From: Acidobacteriota bacterium
GTDB lineage: Bacteria > Acidobacteriota > Terriglobia > Bryobacterales > Bryobacteraceae
NCBI GenBank assembly: GCA_029776225.1
Contig: JAKOTR010000033.1
Location: 124,001-188,000 of the forward strand
Direction: 5' to 3'
DNA length: 64,000 bases
The notes beneath the pieces were generated by a model. It was not told where the DNA came from. It searched no databases and saw only the letters and a program-made list of their open reading frames with translations. Shown here piece after piece: positions 34,169-45,669 of the stretch. Numbering within the stretch: position 1 is the first letter of the stretch; the number at the start of each line of letters is the position of its first letter. A program made the translations under genes and the position numbers.

Positions 34169-35023
34169 CTAATCAAAAAAACTCAACGCGCGTGTGTATG
34201 CTCTATCGAAAAGCTCCGGCGAGAGCTCGATATCGAGCCTCACCATGCGCCCCTGCGGCTCCAACCGGATCGCGTTGCAGACTTCCTGCAGCACCGGATC
34301 CGAGGCGCTCAGGCGCGCCAGCTCGATCAATCCGCGGATGCCGCCGGCGAGCGAACGCGCCTCCTCTTCGGTTCGCGCCTCTCCCTGAGCGAACGCCTTG
34401 AGCCCGTTCCGCAGATCGGCTCCCGCGATGGCGCTTTCCAGCGCGGAAAATATTCTGGCCAGATTTGCCAGGTTGCCGGACGGCGGCGCAGCCTTGGCTA
34501 GTGGAGTCAGTCCGCCGGTTGCGGCGAGCCAGATCTGGTTGTCCGCGGGAACCGAGAGCGCAGCCTGCCACAACGCTTCGGGCGGGCCTTGGGAGCGGCC
34601 GCGCTGGTCGAGGATGAACTTCACCGCTTCGGGCGGTCCGGCCACAACCACTGTCGAGTTGACGAACGTGAACGCGCTCTCCTTGTTGCCGATCAGCGTG
34701 TGCCCCTTGTAGGGAGTACGCACCATGCCAGGCGGCTGGATTCTGGGCTCCAGGCCCTGCTCGGCGAAGCGCCCGCGCGCCAGCAATGCGCTGTGCACAC
34801 CGTCCGACACGAAGAGGGCCTGCCAAAGGTCCTCGCGCACGTTCAGCCCGGTCCGCTTCTCGAAGTGGTCCAGCAGCGGCAGAGAGGCTTTTTCGAACCA
34901 CGGCGTCTTCCGCAGGGCATCCATGTTGATTCCCGCCAGCAGAACCGTGTCGTGGGGGACGAGCAGCCTCAGCGCGGGGTCGACGCGCACGCCGCCGGTC
35001 CGCGCGGGACCGCAGCCCAGCAT
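34169..35023 (-). CDS. probable lipoprotein of unknown function
   Basis: The frame gives 284 residues from the first ATG, with a mixed alpha/beta composition and no recognised domain. Segments such as HDTVLLAGINMDALRKT and NSTVVVAGPPEAVKFIL recur in uncharacterised acidobacterial envelope proteins. The ATG cuts into what looks like a lipoprotein signal. Sixteen codons upstream of it, still in frame, encode LRIRGLCLLVCAA followed by MLGC, but no ATG, GTG or TTG opens them. An ATC at 35071 has AAAGGAG six bases upstream, so the real start may be there. The gene is 51 bp downstream of the DUF1080 gene on the same strand. Confidence 0.6.
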   Translation of the reverse strand: MLGCGPARTGGVRVDPALRLLVPHDTVLLAGINMDALRKTPWFEKASLPLLDHFEKRTGLNVREDLWQALFVSDGVHSALLARGRFAEQGLEPRIQPPGMVRTPYKGHTLIGNKESAFTFVNSTVVVAGPPEAVKFILDQRGRSQGPPEALWQAALSVPADNQIWLAATGGLTPLAKAAPPSGNLANLARIFSALESAIAGADLRNGLKAFAQGEARTEEEARSLAGGIRGLIELARLSASDPVLQEVCNAIRLEPQGRMVRLDIELSPELFDRAYTRALSFFD

Positions 35024-35074
35024 CGCGGCGCAGACGAGCAGGCAAAGCCCGCGTATCCGGAGAGTTCCGATCGG

Positions 35075-35695
35075 CTACTCCTTTCTGACGCTGACTTCCT
35101 TGAAATAGACCACCGAGCGGGGGTCGTGATTTTGAAGGCCGAAATAGCCAAAATCGGGACGCGGCCCGCGCACGGGCTCGAACCACAGTTTGCGCGGCGG
35201 AACCTCCTGCCCTCCGTGGAACTCGTTGACTTTCTCGCCGTTCAGGTAAACCGTGGTCACCTGCCCCTTGAGCACGATATCCATGGTGTTCCACTCGCCC
35301 ATGGGTTTCTGGTTCCGCTTGGAGACTTTGCTGAGGGAGTAGATGGCGCCGGTGCAGTGCCACTCGTCGCCGCCGGCGTCAATCTGCACCTCGTAGCCGT
35401 TGTGGACGGCATACCACGGGTCCTTAGGCTCCTCGGGCAGGCGAATGAAGACTCCGGAGTTGGCGTTGCGCGAGGCGGTCTTGAACACCACGCGGATGGT
35501 GGCGTTGCCGATTTTCTCTCGGGTGTAATAGAGCAGCCCCATGCCGCCTTCGGTCTTCATCAGGCCGTTCTCGACAACGAAGCGCCCGGGGCCCACCATT
35601 TTCCAGCCGCTGAGATCCCGGCCATTGAACAATTGCTGCCATTCCGCCGCAGAACACAGGCTTGAGAGTAGGAAAACCAAAACCGCCGCTTTCAT
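35075..35695 (-). CDS. DUF1080 (3-keto-disaccharide hydrolase) family protein
   Basis: The 206-residue secreted protein has a signal peptide (AVLVFLLSSLCSA) and one concanavalin-like beta-sandwich of the DUF1080 family. Members hydrolyse 3-keto-glycosides or bind polysaccharide. Signatures are WQQLFNGRDLSGWK at the start, ASRNANSGVFIRLP, the acidic NGYEVQIDAGG, and GYFGLQNH near the end. The Glu and Asp of the YEVQID segment are the usual candidate catalytic residues. Such proteins are abundant in Acidobacteriota and often accompany Gfo/Idh/MocA enzymes, but the direct neighbours here are unrelated. Confidence 0.88.
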   Translation of the reverse strand: MKAAVLVFLLSSLCSAAEWQQLFNGRDLSGWKMVGPGRFVVENGLMKTEGGMGLLYYTREKIGNATIRVVFKTASRNANSGVFIRLPEEPKDPWYAVHNGYEVQIDAGGDEWHCTGAIYSLSKVSKRNQKPMGEWNTMDIVLKGQVTTVYLNGEKVNEFHGGQEVPPRKLWFEPVRGPRPDFGYFGLQNHDPRSVVYFKEVSVRKE

Positions 35696-35810
35696 ACTTT
35701 TCTGATTTTACGCCACGGAGTGCGATCCGCCCGCGCACGCGGGCCGGAAATCCAGCATAGGATGCCGGGATCCCCTGGTAAAATAATCACTTTCACCTCT
35801 GGAGGGTGCT

Positions 35811-39074
<3,264 letters not shown>

Positions 39075-39084
39075 CTGGCGCGCT

Positions 39085-40434
39085 TCACTTGCCGATGCAG
39101 AAGGTGGAGAAGATGCGGTTGAGGATGTCGTCGGCGGTGGTTGCGCCGGTAATGGCGTCGATGGCCTGAAGCGCGGCGTAAAGATCGAGCAGCAGCATTT
39201 CGTGCGGGATCCGCTCCGCGACCGCGGCACGCGCCTTTTCGAGCGCGGCCAGCGCGTCCCTGAGCAGCCGTTCGTGACGCAGGCTGGTGATGAAGCCGGC
39301 CTCGCAGTTCAAGCCCGCAGGAACGATGCTTTCGGCGATCGCGCGCCGCAGCGCGGGGATGCCTTCACCGGTCAGCGCCGAAACAGCCGTGATGTCTTCA
39401 GCGATTTCGGCGCGCCACGGCAGGTCTGACTTGTTGCCGACCAGCAGGCAGCGGCCCTGCCGGCGGGCGCGTTCGACCAGTTCCAGGTCGACAGCTTCGA
39501 CGGGCGCGGAAAGATCAATCACCACCAGGGTCAGATCCGCGTCCGCCATGGCCTGATAGCTGCGCTCGATGCCGAGCGCCTCGATGCGGTCCTGCCCGGA
39601 GCGTATGCCCGCGGTGTCGATGAACTTGACCGGTATGCCGTCGATGGCGGCCACCTCGCTGACCATGTCGCGGGTGGTCCCCGGAATGTCTGTGACGATC
39701 GCGCGCTCCTGCTCGAGCAGGCGGTTGAACAGGCTGCTCTTGCCCACGTTGGGCCGCCCGACGATAGCCAGCGTGAATCCCGAGTGGACCAGCTTGCCGT
39801 AGGCGAAACTCTCGGCGAGAGCGGAAAGACCTTGCGCTATCGGGCCAATGCGGCCGAGAATCTCTTCGTCGCTCGCGACGGGGATGTCGTCTTCGGCAAA
39901 GTCGATGCCCGCTTCGAGCAGGGCGATCAGTTCCAGCAACTGCTCCTTGAGAGGAGCGATGCGGCGGGAAACAGCACCTCCGGCTTGCTGCGCGGCGATC
40001 CGGGCCTGATAGAGCGTGGTGGCCTCGATGAGGTCGCGCACGGCCTCGGCCTGTGGGAGATCGATGCGGCCGTTCAGGAAGGCGCGCAGCGTGAACTCGC
40101 CCGGCTCAGCCAGGCGCGCGCCGGCATCGCAGGCCCTCTCCACGGCGTAACGCAGCACCACGGGCGCGCCGTGGCAAGAGATCTCCACCACGTCCTCGGC
40201 CGTGTAGGAACGGGGCCGTCCGAAGTACGTCACGACGACCTGATCGACGGTGTGGCCATCCGGACCGACGAGTTCAGCCAGGGCGGCGGTCCAGGGTTTC
40301 CATTCGGGAGGCTTGGGGAAGCGCAGGATTTGCGACGCGATGCGGCGGGAATCCTGGCCCGAAAGGCGCACGATTCCGATCCCGCCCCTTCCGGGGGGAG
40401 TGGAGACAGCCACAATGGTGTCGGAGAGGTTCAC
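39085..40434 (-). CDS. mnmE: tRNA uridine-5-carboxymethylaminomethyl modification GTPase
   Basis: MnmE with MnmG modifies the wobble uridine of several tRNAs. From the GTG at 40434 the protein has 449 residues and begins [20 protein letters not shown], aligning with the start of known MnmE; an upstream ATG would lie inside the jag gene. The GTPase domain has [14 protein letters not shown] (G1), DIPGTTRDM (G2), DTAGI (G3) and GNKSD (G4). The C terminus FSTFCIGK carries the catalytic Cys of the C-[IV]-G-K motif. It is the last gene of the rpmH-to-mnmE cluster. Its partner mnmG, often next, is not here. Confidence 0.95.
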   Translation of the reverse strand: MNLSDTIVAVSTPPGRGGIGIVRLSGQDSRRIASQILRFPKPPEWKPWTAALAELVGPDGHTVDQVVVTYFGRPRSYTAEDVVEISCHGAPVVLRYAVERACDAGARLAEPGEFTLRAFLNGRIDLPQAEAVRDLIEATTLYQARIAAQQAGGAVSRRIAPLKEQLLELIALLEAGIDFAEDDIPVASDEEILGRIGPIAQGLSALAESFAYGKLVHSGFTLAIVGRPNVGKSSLFNRLLEQERAIVTDIPGTTRDMVSEVAAIDGIPVKFIDTAGIRSGQDRIEALGIERSYQAMADADLTLVVIDLSAPVEAVDLELVERARRQGRCLLVGNKSDLPWRAEIAEDITAVSALTGEGIPALRRAIAESIVPAGLNCEAGFITSLRHERLLRDALAALEKARAAVAERIPHEMLLLDLYAALQAIDAITGATTADDILNRIFSTFCIGK

Positions 40435-40438
40435 CCCG

Positions 40439-40981
40439 CTATCGGCGTTTGCCGCGGCGCGGCGCGGGGCCGGGCGACGGAGCCTGGCGGCCATCCGCGG
40501 GAAGCGACGGCATATTGGCCGGGTAGATCACCACCTGCCGGTTCGGACCCACACCCGAGCTCTCGCTGCGCACGGCCGTTTCATTCCTCAGCGCCAGGTG
40601 AATGATACGGCGCTCGCGGCTGGTCATCGGATTGAACCGGTAAGGCAAGCCGCTCCGCTTCACGCGCTCGGCTGCGGTCTGCGCGCTGAGCCGCAGTTCC
40701 TCGATGCGGAGCATGCGGTAGTCGTTGGCGTCGAAGCACAGCAGGGAGTGCTCTTCCGGCCGCATCCGCAACATCTCCATGGTGAGCTGTTCGAGCGCCA
40801 GCAGCAATTCCCCTTTGTTGGCTAGCAAGAGCTCCACATCCGGCCCGGAAAACTTCACCACCACTTCCGGGTTCTCAAAATCGGGATGCCGTATCTCCCC
40901 ACGGCAAAGCTGGAACGACAGGTCGAAGCCGGCGTTCCCAATCACCTGATTCAAGAATTCGCAGATGCGCTGCTCGTTCAC
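40439..40981 (-). CDS. jag: Jag/KhpB-like RNA-binding protein with R3H domain
   Basis: The 180-residue protein has an N-terminal KH-like domain (residues 15-80, including [21 protein letters not shown]) and a C-terminal R3H domain. The R3H core is [17 protein letters not shown] followed by VRSESSG, with the Arg-x3-His pattern that binds single-stranded nucleic acid. The tail is basic (PAPRRGKRR). Jag is a conserved partner of yidC and in other bacteria binds many RNAs and affects cell division and elongation. It overlaps the yidC stop by 4 bp and lies 4 bp before mnmE. Confidence 0.9.
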   Translation of the reverse strand: MNEQRICEFLNQVIGNAGFDLSFQLCRGEIRHPDFENPEVVVKFSGPDVELLLANKGELLLALEQLTMEMLRMRPEEHSLLCFDANDYRMLRIEELRLSAQTAAERVKRSGLPYRFNPMTSRERRIIHLALRNETAVRSESSGVGPNRQVVIYPANMPSLPADGRQAPSPGPAPRRGKRR

Positions 40982-42723
40982 CCTCTCTTGCCTTTCCCGC
41001 GCTTTGGACCGGAAGCGGCTTCGGCAGGCTGCGGAGCCGGCGTCGGCATGATCCTGTTAATGAACCACTGCTGTCCGATTCCCACGATGTTGCTGGTGAG
41101 CCAGTATAATACCAAGCCGCTCGACATGTTGTAGAACATGAAGCCGAACACGAGGGGCATCATCAGCATCATCCGCTGCTGGGCCGGGTCCTGCCCGGGC
41201 GCCGGCGTCATCTTCTGCATGACGAACTGCGCGATGACCATCAGGACCGGCAGGATGTGAATCGGCAAGTCCTCGGGCCGCGAGAGGTCCTTCACCCAGA
41301 GCCAGCTCGCGCCGCGCATTTCGATCGCCACCTGAAGCACGCTGTAGAAGGCGATGAAGAAGGGGATCTGAAGCAGCATCGGCAGGCACCCGCCCATGGG
41401 GTTGATGCCGTGCTTCTTGTAGAGCGCCATCAGCTCGGCGTTCTGCTCGGCTTTGCGCGGATCCCGCAATCCCACGTTCTTGTACTTGGCGTTGATGGCG
41501 GCTACCTGCGGCTGAAGGGCCTGCATCTTCTTCATCGACTTCATGCTGGAGAGCTTCAGCGGTAGCATCGCGAAGTTGATGATCACGGTGACGAGGACGA
41601 TTGCCCAGCCGTAATTGTGCACGAGGTGGTTGTTGAACCAGTTCACCATCAGGAACAGCGGTTTGGCGAGCCAGCCGAACCAGGTGCCGAAATCGACAAG
41701 CTGCTCGAGTTTGGGGTTGATCCTCTTGAGCAGGTCGACGTCTTTCGGTCCCACGAAGACGGCGAACTGGTTCTGCGCATGTCCTCCGACGGCGACTCCC
41801 ACGTGGAGCTTCTCGTTTTTGTCCACCGCGCTGGGAACGTTGTCGGCGATGGTATGGACGGTCAACTGGCCACCGTCATTGGGCAGGAACACGGCAGCGA
41901 AGTAGTTGTCCTGAATGCCGGCGAAAGTGAAGTCGCCCGTGTCGGTCAGCGCGCCATCTTCGGCGTCTTTGGCCGATTTCAGCCTGAGCTTGCCGGCCGA
42001 GGCGTCGTAGAAAACGGTACGCTGGGCGCCGGCGGCATTCTGCACCGCCGCGTCGCCGAAACCGCCGCGCCACGCCACGAAAGAGGGAAGCGGAGCGCCG
42101 TTCTGAGTGACCTCGGAGGTGAATGCCGAAATGTAGCTGTCCTTTTGGAAACGGAACGATTTCCTGACTGCGACTTTGCCGTTGGAGTACTCGTAATCTA
42201 TGCCCAGGCCGTCCGGAGTGGGTTTGGCCGCATAGAGTACGTCATTGACGTTCACGTCCGGGGTCTTGTCGCGGAAGGCAATCGAGAGCGGGTAGCCGGC
42301 CTTCGGCGCTGCGGCAGTGTTCACGAGTTCGAGCGGCTTGCCGGCGCTGTCTTTGTAGTCCTTCAGCGTCCAGCTCCGCACCACCCCGCCGCGGTTCGAA
42401 AGAGTGAGGCTGTAGACATCGGTATCGATGGTAAACAGTTGCTCTTCCTCCGCTGTGACCGGCGCAACCGGAGCCGGAGCGGGAGACGCCTTTTCCGCGG
42501 CTTCTGCGGCCTCGGGTTTCGCCGGCTGGGCTGCGGGGGTCTCGGTCTTGGATGCGGCCGGCTTCGGCGCCGGCTGGGTAGGCGTCACGTTCCTGTACAG
42601 GTAGGGCGTCAGGAACAGCACCGCGCCCATGAGAACGAATGCCAGGAGCAGTCGCTTCTCCATGGACGGTTCTTCCCCGGTCTGGAAATCCGCCCTTTTC
42701 TTACCGTTGGGGGTATCCGCCAT
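40978..42723 (-). CDS. yidC: membrane protein insertase YidC
   Basis: This 581-residue protein has the Gram-negative layout: an N-terminal helix (LLAFVLMGAVLFLTPYLY), a Pro/Ala linker, a periplasmic beta domain (about 85-340) and the conserved five-helix insertase core. Core signatures are WFNNHLVHNYGWAIVLVTV, MLPLKLSSMKSMKKMQALQP, NPMGGCLPMLLQIPFFIAFY and the C-terminal NMSSGLVLYWLTSN. The charged tail is basic. It inserts membrane proteins alone or with SecYEG. It follows yidD by 28 bp and overlaps jag. Confidence 0.96.
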   Translation of the reverse strand: MADTPNGKKRADFQTGEEPSMEKRLLLAFVLMGAVLFLTPYLYRNVTPTQPAPKPAASKTETPAAQPAKPEAAEAAEKASPAPAPVAPVTAEEEQLFTIDTDVYSLTLSNRGGVVRSWTLKDYKDSAGKPLELVNTAAAPKAGYPLSIAFRDKTPDVNVNDVLYAAKPTPDGLGIDYEYSNGKVAVRKSFRFQKDSYISAFTSEVTQNGAPLPSFVAWRGGFGDAAVQNAAGAQRTVFYDASAGKLRLKSAKDAEDGALTDTGDFTFAGIQDNYFAAVFLPNDGGQLTVHTIADNVPSAVDKNEKLHVGVAVGGHAQNQFAVFVGPKDVDLLKRINPKLEQLVDFGTWFGWLAKPLFLMVNWFNNHLVHNYGWAIVLVTVIINFAMLPLKLSSMKSMKKMQALQPQVAAINAKYKNVGLRDPRKAEQNAELMALYKKHGINPMGGCLPMLLQIPFFIAFYSVLQVAIEMRGASWLWVKDLSRPEDLPIHILPVLMVIAQFVMQKMTPAPGQDPAQQRMMLMMPLVFGFMFYNMSSGLVLYWLTSNIVGIGQQWFINRIMPTPAPQPAEAASGPKRGKGKRG

Positions 42724-42751
42724 GGTCCTTAGTCAATTCCTTTTTTCCGTC

Positions 42752-42961
42752 TCATCGAACAGGGTCGAAGCCGCCTTCATGGAACGGGTGGCAGCGGAGC
42801 AGGCGTCTGAATCCGAGCCAGACGCCGCGCAGCGGCCCGTATTTCTCCACGGCCTGGTACATGTATTCCGAACAGGTCGGGTGATAGCGGCAGGCGGAAG
42901 GCAGCAGCGGCGAGATTAGCCGTTTATAGAGCCTCAGCAAAGACAGGATTACTGCTTGCAT
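42752..42961 (-). CDS. yidD: membrane protein insertion efficiency factor YidD
   Basis: This 69-residue protein matches the short YidD family over its whole length. The signature is [22 protein letters not shown], split here around the three characteristic Cys positions, and the later [15 protein letters not shown]. The amphipathic N-terminal helix ([15 protein letters not shown]) lies on the inner membrane. The ATG at 42961 overlaps the end of rnpA by 13 bp, the arrangement seen in most bacteria. It assists YidC-dependent insertion. Confidence 0.93.
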   Translation of the reverse strand: MQAVILSLLRLYKRLISPLLPSACRYHPTCSEYMYQAVEKYGPLRGVWLGFRRLLRCHPFHEGGFDPVR

Positions 42962-43323
42962 CGGGAAAACAGCCGCTCGACTTCGCGGGCCAGGTCCTCC
43001 ATTGGCGCCGTGAGCACGGACCGGCGAGGGTTGAATACGATATCCCACTCTGGCTCTAATCGGAAAAGCCGGCGGCGAACCGCTTCGCGCATGCGCCTCT
43101 TGATCCTGTTCCTGACCACCGCCTTGCCCAGCGATCTTGGGGCGGTGAAACCGACCCGGGGCCCCTCCGTACCGCCCCGCCGCAGGCAGAAAGCCGCGAA
43201 ATACGGAGTTGACACCTTGGTGCCCCCCTCGTAAACGCGGCGAAAGTCGGCCGGGCGAAGAAGGCGGACACGCTTGGGAAACGATTGGTCCGGCGTTCCG
43301 GCTTGAACCGCCCGTACTGGCAC
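42949..43323 (-). CDS. rnpA: ribonuclease P protein component
   Basis: The protein helps the RNase P RNA cleave tRNA leaders. Conserved parts are [14 protein letters not shown], then [14 protein letters not shown] and the RNR motif [17 protein letters not shown] chose the GTG at 43323, giving 124 residues, because GGGGAG lies seven bases upstream; a longer frame from 43401 would overlap rpmH by 35 bp. It follows rpmH by 43 bp and overlaps yidD. The RNase P RNA gene is not in the window. Confidence 0.93.
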   Translation of the reverse strand: MPVRAVQAGTPDQSFPKRVRLLRPADFRRVYEGGTKVSTPYFAAFCLRRGGTEGPRVGFTAPRSLGKAVVRNRIKRRMREAVRRRLFRLEPEWDIVFNPRRSVLTAPMEDLAREVERLFSRCKQ

Positions 43324-43366
43324 CGCACTCTCCCCGCTTGCGGCTGGGTCTCTGCAAAGGACGGGT

Positions 43367-43540
43367 TTATTGGGCCTTGGCGTAGCGAACGGAGCGCTCA
43401 TCGCTGACGGTCAGCTTCCAGCGGCCCTTCGCCCTGCGGCGTGCCAGGACAGCCCGGCCGTCCTTGGTCTTCATCCGTGCTCGGAATCCATGAGTTTTGG
43501 CCCGGCGACGATTATTCGGCTGATACGTACGTTTTGGCAT
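43367..43540 (-). CDS. rpmH: 50S ribosomal protein L34
   Basis: A 57-codon gene encodes [19 protein letters not shown], continuing with [19 protein letters not shown], an almost textbook bacterial L34 with a slightly longer C terminus ([14 protein letters not shown]). The extension beyond the usual 44-46 residues is seen in some Acidobacteriota and other phyla. It is the first gene of the cluster running to mnmE and is preceded by a near-consensus promoter. Confidence 0.96.
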   Translation of the reverse strand: MPKRTYQPNNRRRAKTHGFRARMKTKDGRAVLARRRAKGRWKLTVSDERSVRYAKAQ

Positions 43541-43613
43541 TTTGCGTTCCGACCCGGAAGAGAGGCGCTCGCAAGCACAATAGTGGCTTCGAGATCAAAC
43601 TCCAGAAAATCTT

Positions 43614-43643
43614 AGTATATAGGCCTGGACAACAGGGTGTCAA
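43614..43643 (-). promoter_or_regulatory. strong sigma70 promoter of the rpmH operon
   Basis: Read on the minus strand, TTGACA (43638-43643, perfect -35) and TATACT (43614-43619, 5 of 6 at the -10) are 18 bp apart. Transcription would start near 43607, leaving a leader of about 65 nt before rpmH. This is the best promoter match in the window. No DnaA box or other origin-like element is seen beside it. Confidence 0.75.
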
Positions 43644-43837
43644 ACACGGCAGAGCCGCGTGCCTGTTCCTTACCCTCACTGTCGCACCCGGAGCCGGGCC
43701 GCCGCAAGCGGCGTGAAAAGATCCCCGGAAATCCGGGTTCGAGGCCGCCGGGCGCTCCACCCCGGTCTCCGTGTCTGTACAATGAGTTGCAGACAACGGG
43801 CCGGACGGTCCGGAACAGCTCAAATCTACAGGTTCCT

Positions 43838-44800
43838 ATGCGATATCGGAAACTCGGCAGGACGAATTGGGAAATCAGCGAGATCGGCTACGGCGCATGG
43901 GGCGTCGGCGGCACGCAGTGGTTGGGCGCCACCGACGAGGAGTCGCTTGCCGCCCTGCGCAAGGCGATCGAACTCGGGGTGAATTTCATCGACACGGCGC
44001 TGGCGTACGGTGACGGCCACAGCGAGACTCTGGTGGGCCGCGTCGTGCGGGAGGCTGGGAAGAGAATCTACGTTGCCACCAAAGTTCCGCCCAAGAACCA
44101 GCTCTGGCCCGCCCGGCCGGGCATCGGAATCGAGCAGGTTTTCCCGTACGACTACATCATGCGCTCGACCGAGCAAAGCCTGAAAAATCTCGGGCTCGAA
44201 CAGATCGACCTCCAGCAGCTCCACGTCTGGAACCCGGAATGGCTGGAGCGCGACGAGTGGCGCCGGGCGGCGGAGGAACTCAAGCGGTCCGGCAAGATCC
44301 GCGCTTTTGGCGTTTCCATTAACGATCACGATCCGGATTCGGCGCTCGAGCTGATCAAGACGGGGCTGATCGACACCGTGCAGGTGATTTACAACATCTT
44401 CGACCAGTCCCCCGAGCGCAACCTGTTCCCGCTCTGCATCGAGCGGAACATCGGCGTGCTGGCGCGGGTTCCCTTTGACGAGGGGGCGCTCACGGGCGCC
44501 ATCCGCGAGGACACCCAGTTCGATCCGAAGGACTTCCGCGCCTTCTATTTCCGGGGCGACCGCAAGAAGCAGGTCATCGAGCGCGTCGCGGCGCTCCAGC
44601 GCGACCTCGGCGATCGCAACCTGCCGGAGACCGCGCTGCGGTTCTGCATTTCGCACCCGGCGGTTTCGACCGTGATTCCCGGAATGAGGAGAGTGCGGAA
44701 CGTGGAGGCCAACTGCAAAGCTTCCGACCTCGGGCCGCTCGATCCGGCAACCCTGGCGATCGTAAGAAAGCACGCCTGGGAGAAGAATTTTTATTCCTAA
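43838..44800 (+). CDS. aldo/keto reductase
   Basis: The 320-residue NADPH-dependent reductase starts at the ATG of MRYRKLGRTNWEISEIGYG, the standard opening of the family. The catalytic tetrad is visible: the Asp of FIDTALAYGDGHSE, its Tyr four residues later, Lys in VATKVPPKN, and His in LQQLHVWNP. The frame is open upstream to 43637, but that region has no family similarity. The substrate is unknown; the group resembles plant-type auxin-induced and potassium-channel-beta-like reductases. It is monocistronic. Confidence 0.92.
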   Translation: MRYRKLGRTNWEISEIGYGAWGVGGTQWLGATDEESLAALRKAIELGVNFIDTALAYGDGHSETLVGRVVREAGKRIYVATKVPPKNQLWPARPGIGIEQVFPYDYIMRSTEQSLKNLGLEQIDLQQLHVWNPEWLERDEWRRAAEELKRSGKIRAFGVSINDHDPDSALELIKTGLIDTVQVIYNIFDQSPERNLFPLCIERNIGVLARVPFDEGALTGAIREDTQFDPKDFRAFYFRGDRKKQVIERVAALQRDLGDRNLPETALRFCISHPAVSTVIPGMRRVRNVEANCKASDLGPLDPATLAIVRKHAWEKNFYS

Positions 44801-44839
44801 GCGGAACGCGCTCGCCGAGAGCGGGACGCGCTCGCCGAG
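44801..44839 (+). repeat. 20-bp tandem duplication after the aldo/keto reductase gene
   Basis: GCGGAACGCGCTCGCCGAG at 44801-44819 and GCGGGACGCGCTCGCCGAG at 44821-44839 differ by one base and follow with a 20-bp period. They begin right after the stop codon. Confidence 0.85.
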
Positions 44840-44880
44840 GTTGCCGCCGCCCTGCATCCCCGCGGAGGCGAGGATTTTTT
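44831..44880 (+). terminator. possible intrinsic terminator of the aldo/keto reductase gene
   Basis: CTCGCC at 44831-44836 can pair with GGCGAG at 44867-44872, and a run of six T residues follows at 44875-44880. The long intervening loop can form smaller stems. The T tract is the main support. Confidence 0.35.
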
Positions 44881-44945
44881 GAGGAGGCAACCCGCCGCGG
44901 CGCGCGCATTGCGATCGCTTGCTGGAATCGGCTAGATTGGTGTGC

Positions 44946-45035
44946 GGAGGAATGGCCGAGTGGTTGAAGGCGGCGGTCTTGAAAACCGTTAGGGTCGTAA
45001 GGCCCTCGGGGGTTCGAATCCCTCTTCCTCCGCCA
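44946..45035 (+). tRNA. tRNA-Ser (anticodon UGA), CCA encoded
   Basis: The sequence folds as a class II tRNA. The acceptor arms GGAGGAA and TTCCTCC pair over seven bases. The D arm is GCCGAGTGGTTGAAGGC, and the anticodon loop CTTGAAA gives UGA, which reads serine codons UCA and UCG. A long variable arm (GGGTCGTAAGGCCC) and the T arm GGGGGTTCGAATCCC follow. Discriminator G and CCA at 45033-45035 are encoded. It is expected to stand alone downstream of the reductase gene. Confidence 0.97.
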
Positions 45036-45669
45036 TCCCTAGCGTGTAGCCCACAAGAAGAACACAGCCAAGAACGGAGATGCCGACGCGGCGGCTTGTG
45101 AATGCACATCAAGAGATAGATAGAAGAAGGCCGTTCTCGACTGTTCCCAGGGGGCTGGAACACCATTATCTCCGTTGTTCGTCAGCGCTTGCGTGACTTG
45201 GAGGCTGGCACGCGCTATGCGCAGGGCACGTTCGAACGCGCGGGCAGCCGGGTCAGCCGCGTGGCTTAGAAGAAACCACTTCGCGTGGAAGAACGTAACG
45301 ATGGACTGGGCGCGTAATACATACGGCTCTCTTCAAGGCAGTATGTGGCCTGCCGTTGGTGGGGCTGACCTTGCAAGGGCACTTCAGACTCGCACCCAAC
45401 AGGTCGTTGGCTGGAACATCAGTCAGGACTTCGGAGAGTTCTCCGAATAGAAGTGTTGACCCGCTACCATTATTCCCACTGGACCAGAGCGCAGCAGGCG
45501 TAGCCAACCGAACCACAAGGACAGAAATGGTCACCTTCGCTGCCTCGACTGCCTTCTGCACTCCGTGGGCGCCAATGCGCTCACGCATACGGCGCAGCAC
45601 CTTCCGCGCATTCTCGTGCACCTCGAACTTCAGAACGTTCTATTGTCTATGCCTCGGAACGGTCACCTC
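45036..45669. other. 634-bp region after tRNA-Ser with only decayed-looking coding potential
   Basis: No intact gene is recognised. On the minus strand, 45253-45621 gives 122 residues whose first 70 look protein-like (ENARKVLRRMRERIGAHGV, then WSSGNNGSGSTLLFGELSE), but the frame is cut by a stop just upstream and the C-terminal half looks random. On the plus strand, about 45116-45270 gives an unstarted 49-residue piece (VVRQRLRDLEAGTRYAQG). Base composition is visibly less GC-rich than the neighbours. A remnant of an element once integrated at the tRNA is possible, but no second copy of the tRNA end is seen. Confidence 0.4.

Noticed and set aside
43637-43837. 67-residue extension of the aldo/keto reductase
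   Set aside because: It covers the rpmH promoter region and lacks family similarity.
43541-43837. Possible replication origin next to rpmH
   Set aside because: No DnaA boxes, no AT-rich unwinding element and no dnaA or dnaN were found.
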